Shown here piece by piece: positions 23,691-35,170 of a stretch of 64,000 nucleotides of DNA. The notes below the pieces were generated by a model that saw nothing but the letters and a program-made list of their open reading frames with translations, had not been told where the DNA came from and searched no databases. The translations under genes and the position numbers were made by a program. How positions within the stretch are numbered: position 1 is the first letter of the stretch; every line of letters starts with the position of its first letter. Source of the DNA: Riptortus pedestris (taxonomy: Eukaryota; Arthropoda; Insecta; Hemiptera; Alydidae); the NCBI GenBank assembly GCA_019009955.1, contig CM032232.1:142546501-142610500 (forward strand), read 5' to 3'.

Positions 23691-24257
23691 GAACTTTTAA
23701 TTTTTAAACTCAAACTTTTTCCGAATGATGGCTTCGTAAAGTTTTGAAAAAAGTGGCCAAAATCGTGGGACGGGCTATTTGAAATCAGCTAGAAGCTGTT
23801 CTAATTGGAAGATGAAAATGGTGTCATTTTACTCTCAACAAACAACGTTCAAAGATTCTGACATTCCCAGAAACATAAAAGTGGCCTTACAAGATACTCA
23901 CAAGCAGAAGATACAATCATTTCATTAGTAAAGAAGCTATCTCTATACAATAAAATTTAGGTATTGTATAATAGGATATAAGAATATTTATTTATTAATT
24001 TATGTACCACAACACTAAATTTTAAATTTCCTAAAGGGCATAATAACCATGATGTTGATTCCCCATACAAACACCCTACCCCTCTTTTTACTCCGTTAGT
24101 CATGACCGTTCATATGAATTTCATATCTAACCCACTACAGGTCATAATACAAATTTTTTTTTCAAAACTCAAAATAAAAATTTTGATTTCGATTATTTTG
24201 AAGAAAGTCTCAAAGAAATTTTCAAAAGCTTCCTAGGTGTAGCTTGTACTTCTATTA

Positions 24258-24390
24258 ATATATATTCTTCATAGATTAATGGCAAGGGTCACCAATAAAA
24301 ACATTTTTTCGCTTAAACTTTCTTGATGACGCTTACCATAAAAGTATGAAGAACATATAAAAATATTGAGTCCAGAATAAAAGAATACTT
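24258..24390. repeat. small hairpin derived from the Penelope-type arms
   Basis: TTCTTCATAGATTAATGGCAAGGG and its near complement (CTTACCATAAAAGTATGAAGAAC in forward sense) enclose about 40 bp. The left part and the trailing GAGTCCAGAATAAAAGAATA match both ends of the 12.4-14.8 kb element, including sequence just past its right arm. Confidence 0.55.
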
Positions 24391-24926
24391 ATATTTGGTA
24401 TATGCCTAAGTTTGAAAATCGGACTATATGGAAAACTTTAACACCAAATTTTGAAACACTCAACCGTTCTGGCATGAAAGCATGAAATTGCTGAGTTCCC
24501 TTAACAGTTATGACCTGGTTGAATCGCTTCTCCTTGTCTTCTTGTGTAGATAAGGTAAAATGGATTCCGGTTATATCTTGTCCATTCATAAAATTGGTTG
24601 GGTGTCAGGATTTTACTTTTAAAATTCTAAAATGATCAGGTAAAATTTTAATTCAAAGCGTGTTGAACTGGCATGAAATGACCCGTAACTCATATCATAT
24701 CAAATGAATATTGTAATTGACCTACCAAATGTCGTATTTTTGGAAGAGCTAATTTTCAAGAGAAATACACGAGAATTTTTTGTATGAAAATAGTAAACCA
24801 TTGTATAACATTTTCCAGCATTTTCTTTCTCGCTGAACAAATTAAAAATCAATCGGTTATAGATATATGTTTTAAGTAAGTGTAAAGGCGAATAGAAGGA
24901 TAAGAGTGATGTTTATGAGTACTCAC

Positions 24927-24971
24927 GTTGGCTGGCCTCGTCCTTTTCAGTGTTAGGCGTTGACGGAGACT
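24927..24971 (-). CDS. dlg1: dlg1 optional hook mini-exon (SPSTPNTEKDEASQ)
   Basis: A 45-nt candidate exon encoding 14 acidic and polar residues, SPSTPNTEKDEASQ. The acceptor is TTTGATCAG and the donor CAAC before GTGAGT. It starts with two nucleotides and ends with one, so it can be kept or skipped without changing frame. Upstream in transcript sense is a roughly 75-nt, almost pure CU tract (25000-25072 here), as seen at PTB-regulated exons. I do not recognise the peptide, but phase, splice sites and position in the fast-evolving hook support it. No transcript evidence is available. Confidence 0.7.
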
Positions 24972-24999
24972 CTGATCAAACGAACAACAGACATAGAGA

Positions 25000-25038
25000 G
25001 AGTGAGAGAAAAAGAGAAAGAAAGAGAGAAGAGAGAAA

Positions 25039-25070
<32 letters not shown>

Positions 25071-25072
25071 AC
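25000..25072 (-). promoter_or_regulatory. long polypyrimidine tract upstream of dlg1 mini-exon
   Basis: In transcript sense this is about 75 nt of nearly pure C and U, with repeated CUCUCU and UCUUU words, ending about 28 nt before the acceptor of the exon at 24927-24971. Such tracts bind PTB-type repressors. A role in exon choice is inference. Confidence 0.5.
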
Positions 25073-25218
25073 AAGGCTCATCAACCTGACTCGCGACAAA
25101 CAAACGTGGTGTTAGTTCACTGATTAGGATTTAATCTTTTTATACAATTGGTAGTTAGATAGAAAAAAAAAGTGTATATTCGACTGATTTCTATTATTTA
25201 ATTTGAGTTGTACATATA

Positions 25219-25694
25219 TAGGGTACTTAAATTAGTTTGCAGCATTTTCTCATGATAGCTCTACAAATATGGTATTCCAATTGATTCCATGACTCCTCTG
25301 TGTAATCATGCTGTCAATGAGCTTTGTTTTTAGTGTAGGCGTAAATAAGTAATTATTTTACTTTATCAAATATGTCTAACTTCATACCCGATAAAGTGTT
25401 TTTCTCGGGGTCTTCTTCATTACTTTAACATGAAGAAAAGCTCTGCCGAAAGCCATCGAAATTTAGTGGATGCTTATGGAGATTATGATCTAGCTACATG
25501 TTGAAAGTGGTTAAACCAAATAAACCACTTCCAACATGTAGCGAGTAAAGGTGGCGAGTTTGAGAAGAAGAATAAGAGTTATTGCTTGATGAAAATCCAT
25601 GACAAACGCTTCAAGATTTGGGAATGATTCAAAACCAGGGAAAACCTCAATTTTCGAGTAAAAAAAAATGCTACAAATTAATTTAAACACCCAA
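25219..25694 (+). mobile_element. mariner-like deletion derivative with transposase N-terminus
   Basis: Left end TAGGGTACTTAAATTAGTT; right end TTAATTTAAACACCCAA. Inside, at about 25373, the mariner start MSNFIPDKVF is readable, then shifted frames with HEEKLCRKP and LLLDENP, then GMIQ. The region 25515-25532 repeats CACTTCCAACATGTAG of 25496-25512 in reverse, a local hairpin. No catalytic domain. Confidence 0.75.
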
Positions 25695-25863
25695 TATAAT
25701 CCTGTGAACCAAGCTAAAAAGGAACATATCGCACATTAAAAAGTATTGCAAATCTAAAACTTATATGCTGCAGATGACAATGGAACGTAAACCCTCAGTT
25801 ATTATTGCATCTAAACATCCACACAGAAACCCGCTTGAATATTCTACCACATATTTTTTAGAG

Positions 25864-26030
25864 GTAAATGATGGAGATGGACTCTTTGGGACAGGTTACC
25901 ACACCTTTAGCAAGGTTGTGATTAAGGATTCTACTTAATGAGTTCGTCACTAAATTAATTCCTAACTAATGATTCTAGGTTTACCAAGTGAGGTTAAGAC
26001 TAACCCCTTAACTCACGTAACTAACCAGAG
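25864..26030 (-). repeat. tRNA-like SINE, family 1 (degenerate)
   Basis: GGACAGGTTACCACACCTTT and 'GATTCTAGGTTTACCAAGTG' on the minus strand. Confidence 0.65.
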
Positions 26031-26914
26031 CTTCCAATTCCCAATTTAATACAACACGAATAGAACAGAATGATTAAATGAATAGCCCATCTGTCGGTAT
26101 CTTAGGAAAGGATTACTTACTGCAATATTTAAATTTTAATGTGGACCATTTTCATTTCAACCTTTCAACAACCTCTAAAACAACTAAAAGAAACTATATC
26201 GTGGGTTGAAAGTAATTGAGTCCATTTTTCCAAATTGCACAGGAGAGCCTGCTGAAATTTGCCATTACTTTCCCAGGAGTTTGTAATGAGGTTTTGTAAT
26301 TTCAATTGTGGTTAAATAGTCAGTATTGAACCACAACTTCAATTTTCAGAAAGCCTTCTTGTAAAACTTGGGAAAATGAACTCCGACACATTTAACTCAA
26401 CTCAAACTGTGAAATCAGTCCATTAATATACAATACTGAAAATGTTAGTATGATAATGTTAATTTACAATAATTACAACAATATTATAAATAAAACTGTG
26501 AGATTAAAAATAAAATAGTGAGCATTGGAGATATCACCAGCTGGACGATACCACCACCTTTGTTAGTCGAGTAAGCTTGAAGTATATCTATATTCAAAAT
26601 AGCACACAACTTAAATAAATGTTATAAACAATTATCATACACAAGCATTAAATAAGCAATCATATATATAGAGATTTACACAGTCCTTGTGTGTATTAGT
26701 AACATGACTCACAAGTCAAGAGAAAAAAAAAAGAGAAAACATTAATGGTGTTGAACATGTTAATAATTTTATATATATGTATTTGTGAACATATAGTCAG
26801 CTTTGAAAATGATTTGAATAAATAAATTGAAGGTGCAACACAAAAGTTTATCAATAAAAAAAATTCACGGCTCCTCACAATTTGTATAAATACCCCCTCC
26901 TTCTAGTAAATTTC

Positions 26915-27196
26915 CCATCAGAAAAATCAGCTATTGAGGTTGTACTCATGACCTGATTTTTGAAAAAGTTTGTAAATGTCCATTGATCCCATCTAGGAGA
27001 TAACCAGATGGTCCATTCAAAAACACATACACATACATTTCTGGTAATGCTCAAGTGGTTTCAATTTTTAGAAGATTACACCTTAAGGGAAATCAGCTAT
27101 TCTAAGTCGTACTTATGACGCAATTTTTGAAATTATTCTTCAAATGTCCATCGATCCTACCAAGGAGATGACGAAAATGGGGTCCATTCCGAACTG

Positions 27197-27256
<60 letters not shown>

Positions 27257-27875
27257 AATTTACTATAAATATTGTTCTATACATATTTTATGTATAATGA
27301 GCATTAACCGAGATATTTGGATTTTTTAGTTTGACACTTTCAGTAAACCCCCCTCCTACTAGTGTCATATTAACAATAACCTGCTATATCATTAACCATT
27401 TCATTACAAGGGTAAATACTAAATATTGTTTTCATTGAACTTTTATTTTGAGAGATATATGCAAATACGTTCTGTTGACCCCCTCCCTTTTTGTTCTTGG
27501 ATTACTAAAATTTAAGTGATTGAGATAAAACCGATTCTGATTCATTACAAATTACTGCACTAGCTTTAGTAAATTATTTTCAATAAAATTAATATGTTAT
27601 ATTCAGATATATTTCGTTAATTGTTTGTCTTTCCGGCCTATCTATCTATTCAGCGCTACAAGGTTGGCTGGCCTGTTTGTTTACAATTCAGCCACTTTCC
27701 GTTGTAGAGATTACTAACTTGTATTGTAAATTGACTGAAAGATTTCTCCTTACTGTTTGTATTTATTCACTCAATTCATTCAAGGTAGTGTTACCTGTAT
27801 GTATATTTATCTATTGTAAACCTTCGCGTGGGAAATCTGCTTAGTTTACACAGCCCCGTGCGTGACGGACTTTTG
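26915..27875 (-). mobile_element. family A copies, minus strand
   Basis: A partial right end at 26915-27020, then a fuller copy from 27085 (GGGAAATCAGCTATTCTAAG) with a (TG)n-(TA)n block at 27198-27252 in place of the usual TA block, ending GGGAAATCTGCTTAGTTTAC at 27830-27872. The middle between the block and GTAAATTTA is deleted. Confidence 0.7.
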
Positions 27876-30475
27876 TCTGATCATTACCAAACTCAGTACA
27901 CAAGCATTCCTTGTAAAATTAAAGATCGAGTTCGTTAATAGCTGAAATTGGGCAGGGAAGAGGGAGGAACTAAAACTATCCCCGTTATTATGAGTAGGAT
28001 CAAATGGAATTATATAAAATTAATTAATTATGATACATATTTAATTTCCTATAAATGTTATTCTATACCATTTTTACTTTAGAGGAAATTTTTTGAAATC
28101 ACGTCATATATACAACCTTAACAGCTGATTTCCCTTAAGTTAATAAAAAAGAAGGGATTATTTAGGGCACAAGTAAATAGTCTATATATTTCAGTGGAAG
28201 CCATTTTTATTTAATACAAACAATGAATGTGTAATACAACAAATATATTGTTGTGTTTTGCACTGTTGGTAATATATGCTGTCTTAATCAGAAATTTAGA
28301 GCATAGGAATGTGTATTGTCAGAACTCTGCCTAGTACAGCACACACTTTAATCTTCTGAAGACGGGAGTATAGATTACTGCACGTCATACATAAACAACT
28401 TATTTATACTTGTGAGGAGCCATAAAACTTTGTTTTTACTAATTGAAATGAGGTACATCGCTGACATCCTCGAATCATACTCAAAATATTTTCCTTCTCC
28501 GTAGAATAAATTAATCTCTGCTTCAATTTGGACTGAGACCCTTCTACTTTCATTTTGAATTACAAAGTATGGAATAATAAATGAGTAGTGATAGTTTTCA
28601 TCTGATTTTGTGTTGAATATCGGAACTAGGAATAGCTCAACAAGGTGCTACTTGTCAATATTCAAACTAAACAAATGAAAAATTACATATGTACTTTAAC
28701 AAAACTACAGTAAGTTTCCCAAGAAATTGATAAAAAAATATGTTGATTTTCTGCACTAATTAGTATCAAACGAAATACTTTCATAATTCAACATAAATGT
28801 TACGAATAGTGCTTGATAGTGATCGCAAATTCCAATATTATAGAGATTCATAAAATAGACAAACTTTTGCATTTAATTGAATAAAAGTATTAAATAATTT
28901 TTTATAAATAACAATGATAATACTTCAACTTCTCTTTTCAAAATATAACTCAAAAATAGAGTCAAAGCTCTTATTTTCTTTAAAGGAAAAATGTGATTAA
29001 CACCTTTGTTTGTGTATTAAAACTATCGTTTTGAGAGCTACTACAATGGCACAAATACATAAATCTACTTCGGTATTAATCTCTAACTTAGGCGCTCAGT
29101 GCAGTTCCGTTTTTTATCTTAAACTATTTAATGAAACTAAAAGTTCAACTGATTAGTGCATGTACGTCAGATCTAACAATGTTGAATCTATAAACCAGGA
29201 GTCCCCCCAAACTTCTTTATCTCATAGACTACTTGCCATGTTTTTCGGTTTTGGATAGACCTCTACTTAGCTAATATTGCATTTTTGAAAGTTCATCAAC
29301 TTCAAATGTGTTTTGACATATTTCTAATTGTAGTGATGTGTAGAAGAAAAAAACGGACATTAATTTTTATAAATTAATTGATGAAACCGAAATTAAGACA
29401 AACCAAAATAGTATTAAGTACTTTTCTATTACATAAAAACAATAAGTAAACATACACGCTTTTAGAGGGAGGGATGTGCCCAGTGCTTTTATAATAAATT
29501 TTCAATATTTGGCATCAATTAAGTGAAGTCATAAATCTCTCTTCTCGGTTAATGATGATGACACCTTTTTACCACTAGATATGAAGATGGAAAAGCTAAT
29601 TTAAAAATTGTTGCACTTTTCATTTAAAAAAAGAAAATTAACAAGTTTAATTATTTAATTAATGGTCAAAAATATAATTAAATATTCAAAATTAAATCAC
29701 CTTTACATGAAAATTTATGTCCACATCTGAGACACCTGTATGTCTAACGTCCACAATATTCACGAAGTATTTATGGAATAAAAACTTACTGATTTCAGAG
29801 ATTTGACTATAAATAATAATTAAACAAATTAAAAAGAGAAATGAAGTGTTTTCCAATTTAAAATGTTAAGAAGAACTCGATAAAAGAAATATTACTAATT
29901 CCATAAAAGTTTTAGGTAAATATTTAAATAACTGAATGAAAAAGTTTGTCTACCAATTGAAGGGAATGACGAGTGAGAGGAGGTTAGTTTTAATCTTGGG
30001 GCGAAGTAAATCGATATAAAACAGCTAAAGTATATAAAATAAAGCGAGTTGCAATAAGGCATATCCGTCATGCATTTCCAGTGTCACTCTTCAGGAAATG
30101 TAATAGTAAAAACAATTCATCAAACCCTTCAATCAGAGAAAACAAAACCACCAAAAACTCTACCTCATCAACCTATATACTAGCGTCAATCAATTTGACG
30201 TATAAGCATGTTCGTTCCAGAAGTTATATTGATACACGCAACCGCTTCTAATCTTATTTTAGGGAACAAAATACATATAAACGGGCAGTAATACCAAAGC
30301 CAAGCATATTAAGTGTCAGACCATTTCTTTCAAAATAAGCTTCCTGTTAATTAGAGCAAGGTTTAAAAGTTTAACATTGTCAACAAGTGATTCCGCTTAA
30401 CCATGATGCCTTTTAAATAATATAGGAAACATTAAATAACCATGCCAACGACATTTCGAAAGTAAAACGACTTAC
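27876..30475. other. intron sequence, mostly without recognised feature
   Basis: A degenerate family A piece runs to about 28140. Beyond that, more than 2 kb up to the I3 exon is AT-rich with no SINE, family A or DNA transposon that I recognise. It is the longest repeat-poor stretch in the window. Confidence 0.45.
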
Positions 30476-30578
30476 GTTCTTGGTCAGAGCCATCTTCAGA
30501 TTTGTCATCTTTACTCTTCATGAAAGGAAATTTTCTGCTGAACGAGAAATTCTTCTTTTTCCTTTCCAAAGTCGATTG
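30476..30578 (-). CDS. dlg1: dlg1 exon: hook region, I3-type (basic, protein 4.1-binding type)
   Basis: Thirty-four codons plus one nucleotide. It reads QSTLERKKKNFSFSRKFPF, then MKSKDDKSEDGSDQE. The basic KKKNFSFSRKFPF core corresponds to the mammalian I3 insert that binds protein 4.1/ERM proteins, and in the Drosophila protein it follows SH3 in the same way. The acceptor TTTTTTAAG is phase 0; the donor is GAAC before GTAAGT. The final C can be completed by GT of the first GUK exon (Arg), AG of the 24.9-kb mini-exon (Gln) or CG of the 22.4-kb mini-exon (Pro), so this is the branch point for hook isoforms. Confidence 0.93.
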
Positions 30579-30759
30579 CTTAAAAAATAAAAAATACATT
30601 ATTAATGATAGTTGTAAATAAATATTGAAGAATTGTGAGTTACAAAATAACGCAGGCTTACTCTGAGGAAACAGGAAAATATTTTTTTTAATTCCGTCAT
30701 GGTAGGTTCCCTGCAAAACTCAAGTTTTATTATTTGAAGTAAGGTTGACATTTTCTTTT

Positions 30760-31059
30760 TTAACACTTTCATTGCCACCTCCGTAGCGTATACATAAGCG
30801 TGAGTTTCACTCTGTGTGCTGGCTTCGTAGATGCTACGGAGCAGGTATAACTCCAGACCATTGTTTCCCCCACCCCGGCATACAAAGAAAGGCCTTGAAA
30901 TTTACAGTGGCACTCAGTTAAACACCGGAGATTAAAAGAGAACCATTGATTGATTGACAACAAATCTGTTCAGGAACACTTCAACTTTCAAATTTAGGTA
31001 AAACAAAGTGGCACACGGTTAAATCACGATTGAAAATCTGGTGGCAGTGAAAGTGATAA
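30760..31059. mobile_element. piggyBac-type MITE
   Basis: Terminal repeats CACTTTCATTGCCACC (30764) and, reversed, CACTTTCACTGCCACC (ending 31055), with TTAA on the left and ATAA on the right. A subterminal inverted pair CCGTAGC...GCTACGG recalls the palindromes of the piggyBac at 13 kb. No ORF. It starts about 180 nt upstream of the I3 exon acceptor. Confidence 0.75.
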
Positions 31060-31238
31060 ACTTTAATGTGGTGTAACGTTCTTGAGTCAACAAGCTATAA
31101 TCCTCACTTTTTTTTGTGTCGAACCAACACAAAACCTGCGATGTTTTTGGATTACCTAAATCCTTAAGAAGTCTAAGGGATAAGCGTTTACAAACATTTT
31201 CTGTTTCTTATCGCTTATGCTAACACATTATGTGCACC

Positions 31239-32090
31239 ATGGCTGCTTTCTCTCTGAGTTAAATTGTAGATGTGATTTTGGAATTTGTAGAGTACCATGG
31301 CATGACAGGGGCTGTTTCTAGGCTCCTCAAATAGTATACTCCAAGGCCAAACAAACCATCTAACAAAACTATACTGCTCAAAAATGAATAGGGATGTTGG
31401 TTATTTTGTCTTATCCTATTAATTTTAATTAAATAAACTTTAGTTAAATAACTTTTTATGGGGGAGGGGGGAGAAGACAACAATTTCTAATAAACATTAA
31501 TGATATTTATAATTTAAAAAAAAATGCTAGGCCCCATAAATACCACTAAACTGCCAATATCCCTATTCATTTTTGAGCAGTATATATTGAGGCTTGTTAG
31601 GAATAAGGAAGGTATTTTTGAATGCCCTCAAAGGCTCAGGAGACCAAGACATGAAGTTGAAGTGATGGAGATAATTAGAAATGAACCTAATGTAAGTATT
31701 AGATACATTTCTAACCGAATGAGAATAACACAAAGTATAGTCCACTTTAATCTTAAACGCCTAGGGCACCAACCATATCATGTTTCAGTCTACCAGGCGC
31801 TTTCAGAAGAAGACTTCTTATGTTCTTTTTATTGAATAATCAACATTTGTCAGTGATGGTGGTTTTGAATAAGCATAATTTCCATTATAGATCAAGAATA
31901 AACTCACAGACCTAGCTACACCTGGGCCACCAACATCACTCAGTGAAAGTGTGGTGTGGCATTTTAGGAGACTCAGTCATGAGTCCTCATTTTTTTGAAG
32001 GCCCTCTAAAATGTACAGTTATCAAAAGTTATTGGAGCACGAACTCCTACAACTTTGAAGAACAATGTGGCTGCAAGGACACTGGTTAAA
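31239..32090 (+). pseudogene. DDE transposase pseudogene (IS630/Tc1-mariner-like), N-terminal half, MITE inserted
   Basis: Helix-turn-helix transposase: VDVILEFVEYHGMTGAVSRL (with stops), then, after an insertion, LRLVRNKEGIFECPQRLRRP and HEVEVMEIIRNEPNVSIRYI, then HFNLKRLGHQPYHVSVYQAL. The order of HTH, RPR linker and YPYHxQxxQxL motif is the usual one for this family. After 31835 only broken scraps of the catalytic domain can be read. A related copy with the catalytic part is at 44.3-46.3 kb. Confidence 0.72.
31374..31580. mobile_element. Tc1-like MITE with TA target
   Basis: Perfectly complementary ends CTGCTCAAAAATGAATAGGG and CCCTATTCATTTTTGAGCAG, flanked by TA on both sides. It is 207 bp, non-coding, and splits the transposase pseudogene between NKTI and LRLVRN. 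Confidence 0.85.
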
Positions 32091-32099
32091 TGATTTTAT

Positions 32100-32214
32100 A
32101 TAATCACTTTTTTTGTAAAAACAAGTTTTTCTTTCAAATTCAAATATTTAAAAAATATGAGATAGAAGAAATCTTCAGAAAGAAAAGTGTTTAATTAATA
32201 TCAGAGAAAGAAGA

Positions 32215-32247
<33 letters not shown>

Positions 32248-33910
32248 GTGTAAGAAATTATAAATAAGGCGTATCTAATGCAGTTATTAAATTATTTTAA
32301 ATTCATATATTTTGCAGGTTCAATATATAAATTTGTAGCTGCAAAATATATTTGTTTTAGTCCATCTAAATTAATTACAAGCATGTTATTATAAATTGTT
32401 TATAATTTATTACACACAAGGAATATGAAAATGTTTTTATCTCCAATAAGCAGCAACATAGTTTCTTTATCTCATATCTCTTACTTCATTATTAAATGTT
32501 AACATTTGAAAAAAAAAATAAAGAAAATAAACTTTGATAAATGAACAGAAAAATGCAAGACCTCTCATTTTAAAGCTAAATCAATAACCTTTCAAACCCC
32601 GTTTGTTTTTTGAGCCATGGTTACTGGAACTTAATTTTTTTGCTCATTTTCATTTTTTAAATATTTATAAAAAAAACAAAGTTTAAATTCTTTAAAGTTA
32701 ACAGTATCATTTTTGGAAAAATTTTAACCGTTCTTTTGAATACGGGTGAATTTTTGCTGCAGTGCAATAACACTTTTTAGCTGTTGCAATTTTTACATTA
32801 GGTGTGCAAAATCATGTGGAGGAGATTGTGTATATACAATAATTTAATATATTTATGAGTGAGACAAAAAAGAAATGAGAAGGAATTATGAATGGTTGGA
32901 GGCGTGACGTGCTCAGATAATAGTGTCCCGATGGGTTTATACAGTTCACATTGAAAGCAGAGGGTGGTGTAAACATCTTTTCTGATATATTATGAATGAG
33001 TATGAACAATTTTCTATCAAATTCATTTATTTTAAATGCACTAGGCTTTTATATACGACTTATAAGCCACATTGAGTTCCTCTCTCTTCAGTAACCTTCC
33101 TATCTCTTCTGAAATTGCACGACTAGGAGAGGGGAGGCCCTGGAGCTAAAGCTAGCATTCAGTAGATTGACAAGGCATTGGTAGCTAAGTTATTAGCCTT
33201 TCTCTAGTGATATTATTGTAGTTCTGGTTCCTTTTCCGTTTTTACAAAAGAGACAATTATTTTAATAGAAAAATTTTAATAAAATATTCAGTTTAACTTA
33301 TACCGTTTAAATTTAGAATTTAAATGGCTATAGATGTTAAAATTTGTATACTGTTGAGCTTAAATTGTTCACGATTTCGTATTTTTAGCCTAAAGATGCC
33401 AATGATTTGGTGAAACTGGTTGTTAAAAATAAACATTTAATACATGAAGGCGACATCTCTCTTTTTCCTAATTGCTGGAAACTGTAACATCGATCACTCA
33501 ACATTATACCAGAAAGACAATCTCCCTTCGTACTCCACATAAGATTTGCTTATGGTCATTAATTAAATATAGAAGAGAGAATAATAAAGAGGTAAATGTT
33601 ATTACTTTCAAGGGAAGGTCAACTAACTTACTGCATTCATCTAGAATTGGTTTTATGAGTCAATTTTAAAATAAAGGAAACTTCCAAAATCTAAATAGTT
33701 ATATATCTACAAGAAAGGGCAAAAACGAGAGAGAAACAAGGATGACTACTAAGAAGGTAAATTAGCATTCCAATGATTTATAACATTTTGTTAAGTCCAA
33801 CCATTTATTCATCATCACATATTAAGAAAATAAGGAATTGGGGTAATACTATATTAAACAAACAGATAAATTAGGTATAAATTATTTTAACTGGATTCTT
33901 TGTATATATT
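32100..33910. other. intron sequence without recognised feature
   Basis: AT-rich, with a poly-T run at 32221-32247. Nothing else supported. Confidence 0.5.
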
Positions 33911-33913
33911 TTT

Positions 33914-34125
33914 ATTATTATTTATTAATGCCCACTTTTTGCTATTACGGGTATTGGGACGGGTTATCTACAGGTTACCACCCTTTTCTAGCCAGGGTGG
34001 GACTAAGGATTTTATTTAATGAGGTTGTCACTAAATAAATTCCTATTGCCCAAGCGAGAATGAAACTCGACACTCTAGGTTCACCATGTGAGATTAACGC
34101 CAACAATCTAACTCACATGGCTAAA
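33914..34125 (-). repeat. tRNA-like SINE, family 1, well preserved
   Basis: ATTATTATTTATTAATGCCC tail, GGTTACCACCCTTTTCTAGC body, and head with the B-box complement; clear minus-strand copy. Confidence 0.8.
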
Positions 34126-34179
34126 CTACACATTTTTTTTAAACGATTCCTAATAACTGAGATTCTTCGAATTTTAGAG

Positions 34180-34691
34180 TTTCCCCATTCCTGGTCTGAT
34201 TTTACATGATCCTTAATGTTGAAATGATTAAATATCAAGTGTAAATCAAATAAACATTTTCGAGCCAAGAATCTAAAATTTTACTTGATGACATTAATCA
34301 TCATAACGTATTTGCATATATCTCACACTGTAAAAGTCCAATGAAAATCATATTCGGTATTTAAGCTTGGATTAAGAGGGGATTACTGAAGGGTGAAAAG
34401 AAAAAAAAAATACAAATAACTCGCCTAATATTCAATATACGAAAAAAAAAAAATGTATTAAAAAAAATTATTAAGAACTAAATTTGCATATAAACATTTT
34501 TGACATGACTCATAATAACAAAGTTATTTTGAACTTTCTATAGTTTTGAATGTACCTCATTTTAGCAGATTTCCCTACAGGGAAATCAGCTATTGAGGTC
34601 ATACTCATGATGCGATTTTCAAAATTTTTCTTCAAATGCCCATTGATATTACCTAGTAGATGATGAAAATAAGGTCTGTTAAAAATTGTAT

Positions 34692-34723
<32 letters not shown>

Positions 34724-35170
34724 CTTATCGTTACCAAACTTGATATATAATCGTTTTATACAAAAAGAAAGATCAAGTTCGTTAACGGCTGAAACCAGGG
34801 GGAGGGGCTGGGTTTAAAGGAGGATAATTTTGAAAATTCTTAATATATCCGTTATTATGCGTCGGATCAAAAAATTGTATAGAATCAATCTTATTGCAAA
34901 TGTAATGTTCTAAAATATTGGTATGTACATTTTTCCATTACCTTGATTATTAACAGAGATATTTACACTTTTTAGTTTTTGGTCTTTAGTAAAACCCCCA
35001 CTTGTACTCATCTCATATTAACATGCTATTACGTTATGAAGCACTTTATTTGAAGCCTAAACACCTAATATTGTTCTCATTGGACTTTTACATTTTTAGA
35101 TAAATGAAAATACTTAACATACGTGAGAAATCTGCTTAGTTAATGCAGTGCCTGCGTGACGGACTTTTTT
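34180..35170 (-). mobile_element. family A element, minus strand, with an older fragment before it
   Basis: 34180-34550 is a degenerate variant copy. A clean copy starts at 34562 (TTAGCAGATTTCCCTACAGG), has a TA block at 34690-34716, the body, and ends GAAATCTGCTTAGTTAATGC and GTGCCTGCGTGACGGACTTT. Confidence 0.75.
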
